Source of the DNA: Otis tarda
Lineage: Eukaryota; Chordata; Aves; Otidiformes; Otididae
Direction: 5' to 3'
Assembly: GCA_026413225.1 (NCBI GenBank)
Contig: CM048591.1
Span: 38,409,803-38,473,802 of the forward strand
Length of the DNA stretch: 64,000 bases
Shown here: positions 1 through 10,960 of the stretch, piece after piece
Position numbering within the stretch: position 1 is the first letter of the stretch
Layout of the letters: every line of letters starts with the position of its first letter
Position numbers and translations under genes: made by a program
The notes under the pieces: generated by a model
Database searches by the model: none
What the model was told of the DNA's origin: nothing
What the model saw: only the letters and a program-made list of their open reading frames with translations

Positions 1-1392
1 TGCCCAGTTGAGGACAGGGAGTGATAGAGCAGCTTGGTGGGCACCTGGTGGCTAGCCTGTGTTTTGGGGGAGAAGAAATTTCACTAATGTGTGGCAGTGT
101 AGCTACATCTTTTTTTTTCAGCAGTGCAGACTCAGTTTACATGAATATTCTTAAGAAATTATCTGGGCAGACTGTATGCACTTACCATGATTTTTATTCT
201 AATTTAAGAGCACAAAATTGATGGACATGGTGAATGAATGAAAAAGAATGTTACAGAGGCTGGGTTATTCAGCTGAATAGGACAATGGCAGCAAGTATTT
301 TCTCTTCATCATACGAAGCAGCAGGAACAATCATTAGGAATCTAGTATGGCAAGTGTTCTCTAACAAAGGCAAAAAAAAATGGTAGATATGATTTATGGC
401 AATCTACCTACCACTAAGATAAGACAAAATTTGATCTATCAGCCTTTCTTCAGGTAAAGCTTTATAAAATTTAGAGTTTTGCTTGAATATAGAGAAGAGC
501 AGCAAGTACTAGATAACTCCGCTGTTATCTTTGCCGTTTCAATATCTTAAGGTAAATATTAACACTACACAGAAGATTTAACAAAACAAACTCACAATAA
601 ACATTGGCAGACTGTGAAATAGCCTCATCAGACAAAATCTGACATCTTTTTTAGAGATTATCTCCAATTCTTCCCTTGCATTTTCCTTCTGGAAATCATC
701 TGAAACACAGCACTGTTTTATGCTTTATATGAAGTGCCCCCACTGACCTCGCGTTACTAAATTTCTTAATATTTAAGCTGACAGATGGAGTGTTGGGATT
801 TGAACCAGATACCAACCTTCTGTTCACATATGACTAGCTGTACCTTTAGTAAGAGAGCTCTGTGGAATCTGAGTCCTGGTGAGGATTTCAAACCAGGTTA
901 TATTTTTGTCAAATTCTCACCAAGAAATGACACTGATTGCTTGGGACTCCATTCTGAATACTAAAGCGTGGCTTTTGAAAGATTCACTATACTCTCAAAA
1001 CATTTATTCAACTGATTAATTCAGCAGTTTTTACTTTTGATAGTCCATTCCTCTCCTCCAAAAAGAGAGATAGACCAGGATTTCAGCGACTCTTTCCTGA
1101 AACATGTATCCGAGTAGCAAAACACCATCACATTTCCAGTGCATCCTTAATGCTGTTCTTTGATGTCTCTTTGAAGAGACAGTCAGACAAGAATCCTTTT
1201 TTCTTTGTTATTATTCGTCATATTCAAAATGTTCCAGATGTCATACAAAACATACAGAAGCACATAGTCAGCTACTTGGCTTCCAGTAAATGATTGTACT
1301 TTCGATACTTATGAAGGCTCTATGACATAATGGCAAGAAGCTTATTAGAACAATAGCTAGAGAGAGATAAAGTGGTTGGCAGCAAGTAAGCT

Positions 1393-1440
1393 TGTCTTTC
1401 CTCCCCCTCCCCTTCTTGCTTCCTCTTCCCCTTGTCTCTC
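1393..1440 (+). repeat. Polypyrimidine tract
   Basis: This stretch is nearly all C and T (CTTTCC, CCCCCTCCCC and CTTCCTCTTCCCC blocks), with scattered G interruptions. It is low-complexity sequence with purine/pyrimidine strand asymmetry. No gene is adjacent and no function is claimed. Confidence 0.7.
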
Positions 1441-4400
1441 ATAAAATGTGTGCTAAAAGGGATGAGCATAAAGCAGAGCAGAGAAGCTTCCTGGGCGAGG
1501 ACTGAGAGATCAGCTCAAGTCTAGGGGCAGGGATTTAATTCAAGGCTCCTTTTGTTGATAGCTGCTCACAGTACACTTTGAGCATTTAGTTACTTCATGC
1601 CTGTCATCAGTCCTTTAACACGATTGCAGTGCTCTAAGTAGAGCCAGACATCAAGCTTTAACAGCATCACAGCATGTAGATTAAAACACCCAACTCTTTA
1701 TTTTTACTGAAGAACAGACACCTAGCTCTTCGCCTACACAAAATCAGGAGTCCCACTCACTGACTTTATGCATGCACATGGATCCTGGCTGTTCTTCCAA
1801 AACTTCTGCCTGGCTCAAGAGAATCACGGGTTTGTCCAACAACAGGTCCAACAGGCTCCGCATAGGTGCAGAGGGATTAGCATGGCTCCATTGACTTGAT
1901 TCATGCTGATGAGGCCATGTAACAAAACATCATTGTCTATTTTGCCCATTCAGGGGGAAAAGGGTTAAAAATCCTTGAGATGACAAGATGAGGGTAATCC
2001 TTCCCCTTGCATGGTGTAATTTCTCCTTTTCCTGAAGAAAAGATCTCTAGATGGAAGATCTTCTCTGAGGATCAGCAATCTCAGGAGAAGGAAAAGAAGC
2101 TGAACTACAAGAATGAGTTCTGCTTATATAAACTTTCTTATGCCATTTTCCCAATTACACTACTCAAAAAGCTGGCAGGAATCAAATGAATCAGCATTTC
2201 ATATCTCTGACCAAAGATAAAAGTCCCATAGAGATTCAAAGGAAAAAAGTCAATCTCCTCACTGGCCATGAATGTAATATCCTGGATGCAACAATCTGCT
2301 CCCCACTGCTAATGCCTCCACTGAGATATGTGCTTGTACGGTGAGGACTCATGCTTTTTACATGGATCAGCACATGCAAAACATTTCCTGCCTTCCTATA
2401 AGCATAGAAACTTTATGAGACTAGACTGAAATCTGTAGTCTCATGAGTAGATATTTAAGGCCTATAAATACAGTACATTGCTATAAAGTATATAATGAAT
2501 TACTTTATTGTTATATAAGGAAAAAGCATGCTACCGTGATAAAATAGAAAAAAAATAATTGTCGAAGTCTGATGCTACCTCACTCCAACCTAATGAATTC
2601 CCTCCTAAGAAATACCAGCAAAATAAATGGAAGATCACATGAAGCTTTGCAAAATCACTGGCTACAGAGAATACAGCAATAACCTGAGTCCCTCAGCAAA
2701 ATGTTAACATCTCCAATAACGAAGCTAAATCCAAATCCACAAAATTCACATTTTTTTTTCAAAGACCTAATAGATTTTCTCTCTTGTCTACTAATTAAAT
2801 GTTACTCCAAAGGGCAATTGTGTAAAATTGAACATCAGTTTCAATTCTGATCTTTTCAAAGATGCCTCTGATTTGTCAAGCAAGGTCTCTCTGTCCTGCA
2901 GTTTCTCCATTTCATTCTCAGCTCAAAGGCAACGTGGTTTTTTTTTCCCTATTGACTGATAAAAATTCACTGAAGCATGGTTGAATGGTACAAGCATGAA
3001 AAGACGTCACTTTAAAGATCCTATGTCTTAAAAATAGCAGAAATGAAATACTTCATATCTGGATTTGATCAGTGGATCTCACCAGAAATTCAGGCCTGAA
3101 GAAAATGACCTCAGTTTTAAGTACATGAGCAGTTTCACACTGGGATAATGCAAATTAGAGCATTTTCTTCCTGTGGTATACCTTGGAGCAAATATAGCAT
3201 AGAATATGGGCAACATATTAAGCCTTTTTAGCCTTAGATATGAGATCAGGATATAAGTGCTACACAGTTTCGCTATTATGGCTTGATGCTGTACATGCTG
3301 TACTTTTTAGAAATCTTAATTAACCCCAAGTTTTACTTCAAGCTTTAATGTACTTGTATTCTTTACCTGACTATTTTATATTACTCCTTCCATTCCATTC
3401 GTAGGTTACAAAACTAAGTGAGAACTGCTGGCCATAAATGTCAGGATCTGTCTAACTAAGGGCATTGTTAGTTTGGGATACATTGCAAATAAAAATATAA
3501 ATGTAATATGTGCTAGCAACATTTCAAAACACAAAATATTATGTCTATGTTAGTGATCCAGAAGGATGAAAAAAAAATCTATTTAGTGTTCTTAATGTCT
3601 GAAAATCTTAATAATCCAATGTTAGTTTTGTAATGCATTAGCACGTGCATAATACCACATTGATAAATTATGTCTATATATTCAGATTAATGTGGAATGC
3701 CAGATCATATCGCTATGTTTGTTGCCATTGTTTCTTTTAAGAATTTGTGCTGTGTATGATCTGTTCTGTTACTACGTTTGTTCAGCATAAAAAGGAGCCC
3801 TTTCTTGTCCCATAATAAAAATGAAATATTTCTGATAGTCTTAAAAGGGCATCAGTACAATCCATTTCAGAATAGGATCATACCAATTTCTATGAAAGGG
3901 CAGAAAGAGCATCTCCATAAGGATAATGACAACAGACTTTACCAGCCCTATTCCTCATTTATAACGTATTAGCAATGAAGTGTTTATGAGAAGAACAACT
4001 CTCTGGTTAGGATATCTCCTTAAAGTAGAAATAACAGAAATACCCTCCATACTGTAGGTGGAATTTTAATTTTTGAATAGCTGGTCACCATTTTGTACAC
4101 ATCTTCCCTTGCTCACAATAACACTATTAGAATGGTGTTTCCTGTTTTAATGGTATGGAGAAATTTTCCTACGCTTTCTATGAAATTTAGTTACTTCACA
4201 GTTTTATTGTCTGCTTCTCACTGGATATGAATTAATAAATGAAACCAATAGGAGATGTATTTGTAAACAATATTTCAGCTATAATGACAGATCTTTTGCC
4301 ACAGCTTCAGGTCAATGATGAAAAAATTTACACTGTGATTGCTGCTGCATAGTATGATCTAGAGAAAAACAGCAGTTATGATTAGTGTGTAAAATTATTT

Positions 4401-4976
4401 TTCAGTACTATCCTGTTTTCAGAAGGAAAACGTGGAGACAGTAATTTGATTCAATGAAGATAATCTTTTTCATCATGTAATATAAGCATCTATAGATAAA
4501 CTTCAGATTCAGGAGAGTATTGTTTCCAGCCCATAGAAAGATTGAAATGATCTGAAACTAATGTTTCTTTCTGGTGCTTCCTTGTCCAATAGCATCACAT
4601 ACTGATAAATCACACACCAACTTCTTGATTTACTCCATACAAAAATTACAAAGTAATATATTCCTCACCCTGTACAAGGAAATAATAATTTTCTATATCT
4701 TTTGGCAAACTGCAACATGGTAGATTTTTCAGGGAAAAAGCTTGATGCATTCAGAATCTGAAATATCCAGGACATTGCTGTCTGTAAAGAAATGTGAATC
4801 ATATGGGTTCTGCTGACCATTTTCTGCTGCTTTTGAAAAGTTTCTTAGTTCTTGCACCAAGGGCTTTGGATATTGTAGATAAAGTCAGTAAGTCTCCTGT
4901 TACTGAGATTACTTTCTTTTATAGGCTCATAAAACAACAGATCCACAAACAGCTGTTTGCAAGCCTCCCCTTGGTT

Positions 4977-5020
4977 AAAAAAAAAAAAAACAACAAACAA
5001 CCCAAACCCAACTAAACAAA
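4977..5020 (+). repeat. A-run followed by A/C-rich tract
   Basis: Fourteen A residues are followed by CAACAAACAACCCAAACCC-type sequence. Such a tail can mark the 3' end of a reverse-transcribed insert. The upstream 200 bases match no repeat or processed transcript that I recognise, so I call it simple sequence only. Confidence 0.6.
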
Positions 5021-5085
5021 AAATGCAACTGATATTATTAGAGCCTAGGCACTAGTCTTGTATTTCATGAGGCGTCAAAGCTAAG

Positions 5086-5172
5086 AAAGTAGTTAAGCTT
5101 AATTTGAAGTTTGGCTTTGAAATAGATTCATAGGATGGGATAGCGAAACTTCAAATTAAGCTTTTATATTTT
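5086..5172 (+). other. Hairpin with an 18-bp perfect stem
   Basis: Bases 5095-5112 are the exact reverse complement of 5146-5163. Outside this core, after a 3x3 internal loop, 5086-5091 pairs with 5167-5172 with one G-U wobble. Inside it, after a single mismatch, 5114-5116 pairs with 5142-5144. The fold is about 87 nt, within the size range of a microRNA precursor, but it could equally be a chance or decayed inverted repeat. The arms are AT-rich and contain AAGCTT. Pairing was read directly; RNA function is speculative. The complementary strand would fold almost equally well. Confidence 0.5.
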
Positions 5173-8100
5173 ATCACCTCCATGGTGCATAGTTGAGATC
5201 CACAATAGGACCCATAGAGCCACATCACTTAATTAGGCAGAAGGGCATCTCAAACAATTTGATCTACTTGAGAATGCTCTTTACTGGAACACATTAATTG
5301 ATTTTCCATTTGTCAACAAGGAACTACATTAATTTCTGCACACATTAGGACAGAAAATTTAGTGTGTACTTATATGATGATGGATGATATGAAAGATGAG
5401 GCCATAAAACATTGAGAGTAATGTTAAATCTTTCAAGCCCTTAGCATTGATAATTTAGAGTGAAAAAGTCTGGAAATCAGAGAAGTGGAGCAGTTTTCTT
5501 TTGGAGACTGAGAAATGAAGACAAAGCTCACAGAAAGTAAAACAACAGGGACATAATTAGTTCTGTTTCTGGCTAGGGATGTACGCACGCAAACTTCTCT
5601 GCTCCCAGGCCCTCCGAGGTCTTCTTGTATGCTGAATGTGCAAGTTCCCTGGCATCCGTGCACCTAGGGGCATTGTCAAACCAGATCTCACCACGACTCT
5701 GGTATCGCTGAAGCCTGTTATTTGCAAGGGTTTTGTCAGCATTAAGGGGCTCCGATGACTGGACTTTGCTCTGTCTTTATTACTTTGTGTTAATACGGAT
5801 ACGTCATAACACATAATGTTTATACTGTGGTACAGTGTGCTTACTATACTAACCAACATTCAGCCTTTCCTTTTACTGTTGCCACTAATCGAGTCAATAA
5901 ATAATTGGATGGGTCATTTACGAAGATAAGCATCCTCTCTAGGCCTCAGAGTGCCTACGCAGCTGGAAAAAAAGCTCAGTTAAAAAATCAGGTCCCTCTA
6001 CTTTCATGAAGTGGAAACATTCCTCTCCTCATTTTGAGGATACATGTAGCGAAGAAATGAAAAGTTCGCTACTCGTTAAGAAATCATTGAGCTCTGGGGT
6101 CTCTTTTGGAAACCACACTAAGTAATTCAAAGGAATCTCTACTTTGTGTGGTAAAGATTAAAATAACTGGTACGGGTGCAAGAGTCTGTAAGATCCTGGG
6201 GAGGGTTATGAAGGGGAAAGATTTCTTTCAAACTCATTAGTGATTTTAAAGGCCAAAACTAAGCATGGGTCTGAGCTGTCACAAAATTAGCGAGACGCTT
6301 GATTTCAAAGTGAGAGGGAGTTTCTATTGCAGGTAATGCTTTTGCCTCTAAACCTGTAAAAAGGAGGGGTGAAAGCAAGCAGAACCCATGGCAGACCAGA
6401 GGCTGCACCAGGAGAACTCTTGCCGGGAGAGGAATTAAGGACTGCCCATGCTACCTGAGCAACCAGGTCAAACATGTCCCCAGTAATGAAGATCCATCCA
6501 TTACCATAACATGCAGGCTAGCACCGTAGATCACTTTCATGGTCTCCAAAGAAGCGGAGCAGTTATCAGTAACATTCAAAAATCCACTGGAAAGTCATTC
6601 ATTTCACTTTATGGTCCTAATTAGCCATTTGTATAGTTCTATAATTAAATATGTTCCTTTCTCATCAAGTTTTTCACTTTAGTAATGATACCACTGTGCC
6701 ACAAACAGGCCCCATGCTGTTTGGTTTGGGACTTATTCATAGCATTTAATTGGTCACCCAGTGGTTAGCCAATAACCCCTTCTATGTGAAGCAACACTCT
6801 GAATGCTGTTAATGGGCTAGAGGCACAGTGATTGCCTCCTGGTACCCAGCAGTACTGGGAATAAAGCAATTTCCTCCACTGTGTTGTGTGCCCAATAGCT
6901 AATCCTCTCCACTCCTGAAATGCACACTATTTGGTTATAAGTATTTGTACTGGCTTACTTACCGCTGGGTTGTTAATAGGCAGTGATTCTTCAATGCTCC
7001 TTCAGTGAAGTTACAGTCTGCTTGCTGACTGCTAATTAAAACAAGTTTGCACTCTAGGACTGCAACTAAGAGGTAGCAAGGTCATATTATTTAATGCAGC
7101 AGTCTTTTATTTAACAATGTTTATACAATACTTATATGCACACACTTTGCAACAGGCACAGCTATTATTGATCATGTCAATACAGTTGGAATGAGCCACA
7201 GCCTAACCTTTCGCTCCTTGGAGTATGATCACTAGGCTCTCCCTGTCTCTGGGACTGTACAGTTAAAAAGAAACGTGTACACGCAGATCTCTCTGGTCTA
7301 TTTCTCAGCTTGAAGAAAAATTCAAAAAAATAGGAGCAGATGAACTAACAATGTTCTAGAAGGACTCAATCTGCCAGGAGTCTTTAAGAAATTAAAGCAT
7401 ATATTCATAAGCATTGGAGTAATTTTGAACCTAGTGAGGTTAAGAGAGCAGAGCGGTTATGACTTGCAGAAACAAATTTTACCTATTAGTCTGTGCTTTT
7501 CTGCTGCTTATTTAAAATCCAGTTTGAATAAGAACTCCTATCAGCAGGGTATTTGAGTGTAATATTAATCTGTTGTCAGTGACTATTCCTTTCTTTCTGC
7601 TTGTCTCCAGTAGAAATAATAGTGTTCTGTTTACTTTTACTTTTGACTTTACTAACAGGAAGGCTGTAGAATAATACTTAGACGTATTGCTACTGAAACT
7701 AATATCTGAGACAGAAATAAGAAGTTATGCATTTTTGAAAAGTTGCTTGACAGTCTTTTGCTTCTCCATACATTACAATAGAAGTTCGCTCATCTAGTGT
7801 CTCCAGTGCAATGTAGGCCACTGCAATTTACACAAGGCTTTAGCACAATGTGTACCTTAATCCGAAAGATTTTACAGTTTTTTTTTTTTTTAATCAAATA
7901 ATACATAGACTTGCACCTTGGAAATGGGTTCAGTGTTTATGAAAAGTAAACTATTAGGGAACAAACACTGTTCACCCCTCTTACTCCTTACATATTCTCT
8001 AGCCACTCCCTGTTAACCCAAAGAAAACAAAACTGAAGCTATTTTGCTTCCGCAGTGTAGCCTTTTCTTAATAGCAGCCCTTATCTTGTAGCACTGACAT

Positions 8101-9524
8101 GCAGCATGCTCCTCAATTTCAAACTGATTTTACAGTTCTGAAGGAATTGTGACTATTTAACCAATAGTCCCCTCATCAATCAAAAAAATTATAAGTGACC
8201 GAATCACCGGTGTGCTTGATATTCACAGTCCACCTGCATGTGGGTAGCAATTCTTGTTTCTCTTTCCTTTCAAATTTCATGTCCTTGCATTATTTTTCTT
8301 CACCCTCTTTATTTGTTTCTGGTTTATGGAATCATTAGAGCTCATTATGCTCAGACTCAGACAGAACACCTACTGCACACCTTTAAGGCACAAAGGAGCA
8401 CACCCCCAGGCTTTTGAGGAAGGCTGATGGTCTAGAACTGTGCAACCAATTGATTAGCCTGTATTTTGTGTATGAGGGAGTGTTTTGCATCTATCTCTCC
8501 TGGTCTGATTTAGAAAACAGTTTTACATGAAAGCAAGTTCACACACATTGAATCCTGTTCAATAGAACTGTTCATATGCAGAGGGGTTTGCACAAGTTTC
8601 ACCTGAATTTTGATAGACTAGGTGTACTGTAAAAAGAGTTTGGATAAGTATCTTTAAATATTACTTTGAATACAGGATTACTTTCATAATTAACTTCACA
8701 CAACACTGCAGATGATATAATTTAAAATTTTTATAGCACATTCTATTTGTAATTTATGCAGCATTCACAAGACCCCACTCTGTATTGTAGGAGGATCCCT
8801 TTGTGCATTTTATGCATGTGCACAAAAGTTAGCATATTGTTCAAAGTGTATAGAACAGAGCCCTATTATGCCTTGTACTTTAAACAGAAAACTTGGGCTG
8901 GAGAGAGGAGGAGAAAGAGAGAAAAAGGATGCTCTTCCCAAAGTTTGCCCATCCACTATTCTTAAAAAATTATCTGCCTGTTAAACTTTCCTACACCAGT
9001 TCTCCTCCCTGCACTCACAATTCATCATCTAAAGATTTGGAAAACTTGTCTAATTATAAAAGGTGATTTTTCCAATTAATATATTTGATGGCTTTCCCTC
9101 TTCTTCCCCCTTTCCCCACCTCAGGAATGACAGAACATGTATCACCTCAGGACATCTGGGCAGAAGGTGCACCTTTGATCCTCCCTCACAGAAAAAAAAA
9201 AAAATGAAAAGTATTACTTAGCCCATAAAAATATGATTAATTTGTTAAGAAAATAAATGGAAACTTTTTGATTGACTTCCTTAAGTCTTGAATCAGATTA
9301 ATACAAAATAAGCCAGTCACAGCTTAAGTCTCTACAAAAGGTATTGTGTTGTTCTAGTAATTTGACCTATGGACACCAAGGCTCAGAGAGATTAAATTAA
9401 TTCACTATCGCCATGCAGGAGTCTATTCTGAAGCCTGAAATAGAAGCTGTAACAACTGAATCTCAGGCTACTTCCCACCCATTTAAGGATCAATATTTTT
9501 GTTTAACAATGCAATTCTGAATTA

Positions 9525-9610
9525 TCTCTTAAACATTATTATGCTAGACATTAGTATCTGCCGTAGTTCTCTTAAACATTATTATGCTAGACATTAATAT
9601 CTGCCATAAC
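9525..9610 (+). repeat. Tandem duplication, 43-bp unit, two copies
   Basis: Copy 1 (9525-9567) and copy 2 (9568-9610) abut directly and differ at four of 43 positions, all in the second half of the unit. The first 29 bases are identical, which suggests a fairly recent local duplication. No gene is adjacent. Confidence 0.9.
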
Positions 9611-9921
9611 TAAATTTTTATCTTTGTGAACAGCAGATGAACATATAAAACCCACATGAGCACTCTGTTTCAAGTAAGGGAAAGGAAAGTGAAGCCCTTT
9701 TTAAAATGTTACCAGAGCAACAGGCGCACTACACAGGCATGGACTGATGCTTGCAGAACGTTAGAGACATACCATGAAAGCGAACGCTTCTGAACCAGTT
9801 TTGGATGAGCCAGCCCCAGTAGTCAAAGTACTGAATGCAGACCCAAACTGGGGACCGTGCTATCAGTATGACCTTGTACTGTCACTCAGCGCTGCATCAT
9901 GGCAACTCACCAACTTGAATG

Positions 9922-10300
9922 TCATAGAATCATAGAACAGTTTGGGTTGGAAGGGACCTTTAAAGGTCATCTAGTCCAACCCCACTGCAAGAAGCAGGGA
10001 CATCTTTAACCAGATCAGGTTGCTCAGAGATTCATCCAATCTGGCCTTGAATGTTTCCAGGGACGGGGCATCCACCGCATCTCTGGGCAACCTGTTCCAG
10101 TGTTCTACCACCCTCATTATAAAAATTATTTTCCTCATATCTAATCTAAATCTTTCTCCCTCTATTTTGAAAACCATTACCCCTAGTCCTCTTTCAACAG
10201 GCCCTGCTGAAAAGCTTTTTTTTCCTGTAGGCCCCCTTTAGGTACTGGAAGACTGCTATAAGGTCTCCCTGGAGCCTCCCCTTCTGTCCCAGCACAATAG
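9922..10300 (-). mobile_element. CR1 LINE, 5'-truncated 3' end
   Basis: On the minus strand this is the last part of CR1 ORF2, the short 3' UTR and the tail. On the plus strand it starts with the reversed tail TCATAGAATCATAGAAC, then the conserved complement GGTTGGAAGGGACCTTTAAA, then the C-terminal ORF2 sequence. Homology fades after the segment matching the complement of the AGACCTTATAGCAG region, near 10290-10300. CR1 elements are non-LTR retrotransposons that insert by target-primed reverse transcription and are nearly always 5'-truncated, as here. The short conserved frame suggests a moderately old copy. The tail boundary is firm; the 5' boundary is approximate. Confidence 0.95.
9971..10250 (-). 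pseudogene. CR1 ORF2 C-terminal remnant
   Basis: The minus-strand frame from 10177 down to about 9971 reads through the conserved CR1 ORF2 C-terminus. It contains FRLDMRK, MRVVEHWNRLPR and [20 protein letters not shown], the last block before the normal stop. No endonuclease or reverse transcriptase motif is present because the copy is truncated well downstream of them. It cannot encode an active protein. Confidence 0.9.
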
Positions 10301-10599
10301 TCTGGCATTTAATGTAAGAATACTCTGCTGTCCAGAGTTGCATGGTGGAGAATAACCGACAAACTTCATATGCAGGAGAGACAGTGTGTTCATCTGGGTG
10401 TGTTCAAAGACATCAGAAAACCAAAAGATAACTGGGTCTGCCTGTGGCAGCAAGCCAGAGGAAAGCCTGCACTCTTGCTTTGTGGAAAAGAAACATGCTG
10501 AAAAGGCAGGCTTGGAGATATGCCTGCAAGAGAACTGCCTGCCATTGTTTATTTCTATTTTGTTCAAACCAACAGGACTGGATGCACTTTCTGTAAATA

Positions 10600-10960
10600 A
10601 ACTCGGCTGCAGCAAAGAATATTCCAGGCTCATATAATCAATTTCCTCTCCTAATGGAAACAGAGCCCCAGTATTGGCTGTGTGGGCTAAAGGGGAAATG
10701 ATGTTATTATCACCTGGTTGGAAGAGTTAATCTACTCTGCCATGCATCATGATTTAATTATTCCTAATTGATCCTTAATAGATGGATGTCAAGTCTGGCC
10801 TTGCTTGGCTTCAATTATAGCAATTTTGCAACCTCACTTTGTAGTGGAGCTTGGCAAATATCTGATGATTTCTGCCTCTCTGTGTTTCTGTTTGAGCACT
10901 TCTAAATTTACTTAAATGCTACATGAAACTTTCATGTAATATGGCACCAAAGAGAAAGGG
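10600..10960. promoter_or_regulatory. Candidate conserved non-coding element (unproven)
   Basis: The stretch is free of simple and interspersed repeats. It has a cluster of homeodomain-type cores around 10750-10790 (TTTAATTA, CTAATTGAT and TTAATAG close together), after CATGCATCATGA. Such clustering is common in vertebrate developmental enhancers. This is inferred from composition only; AT-rich DNA contains TAAT cores by chance. Confidence 0.2.

Larger units (their letters stand above)
1..9921. other. Unique non-coding sequence
   Basis: This is AT-rich sequence with no recognisable gene. The longest open frames are 60-100 codons, overlap on opposite strands near 5433-5859, and show no domain, signal peptide or repeated motif. 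I saw no CR1 tail or LTR end here. Listed separately are a pyrimidine tract, an A/C-rich tract, a hairpin and a 43-bp duplication. Minor simple tracts are a T run near 7877-7891, a purine-rich stretch near 8896-8932 and an A run near 9190-9203. The stretch near 6590-7130 is compact and rich in TAATTA-like motifs without simple repeats, and is discussed as a possible conserved element. Confidence 0.6.

Noticed and set aside
4977-5020. Processed pseudogene tail
   Set aside because: The upstream sequence has no frame or recognisable transcript, and no duplicated target site was found.
10256-10633. 125-codon minus-strand frame as a gene
   Set aside because: It runs out of a CR1 boundary, overlaps an 83-codon frame on the other strand, and shows no domain.
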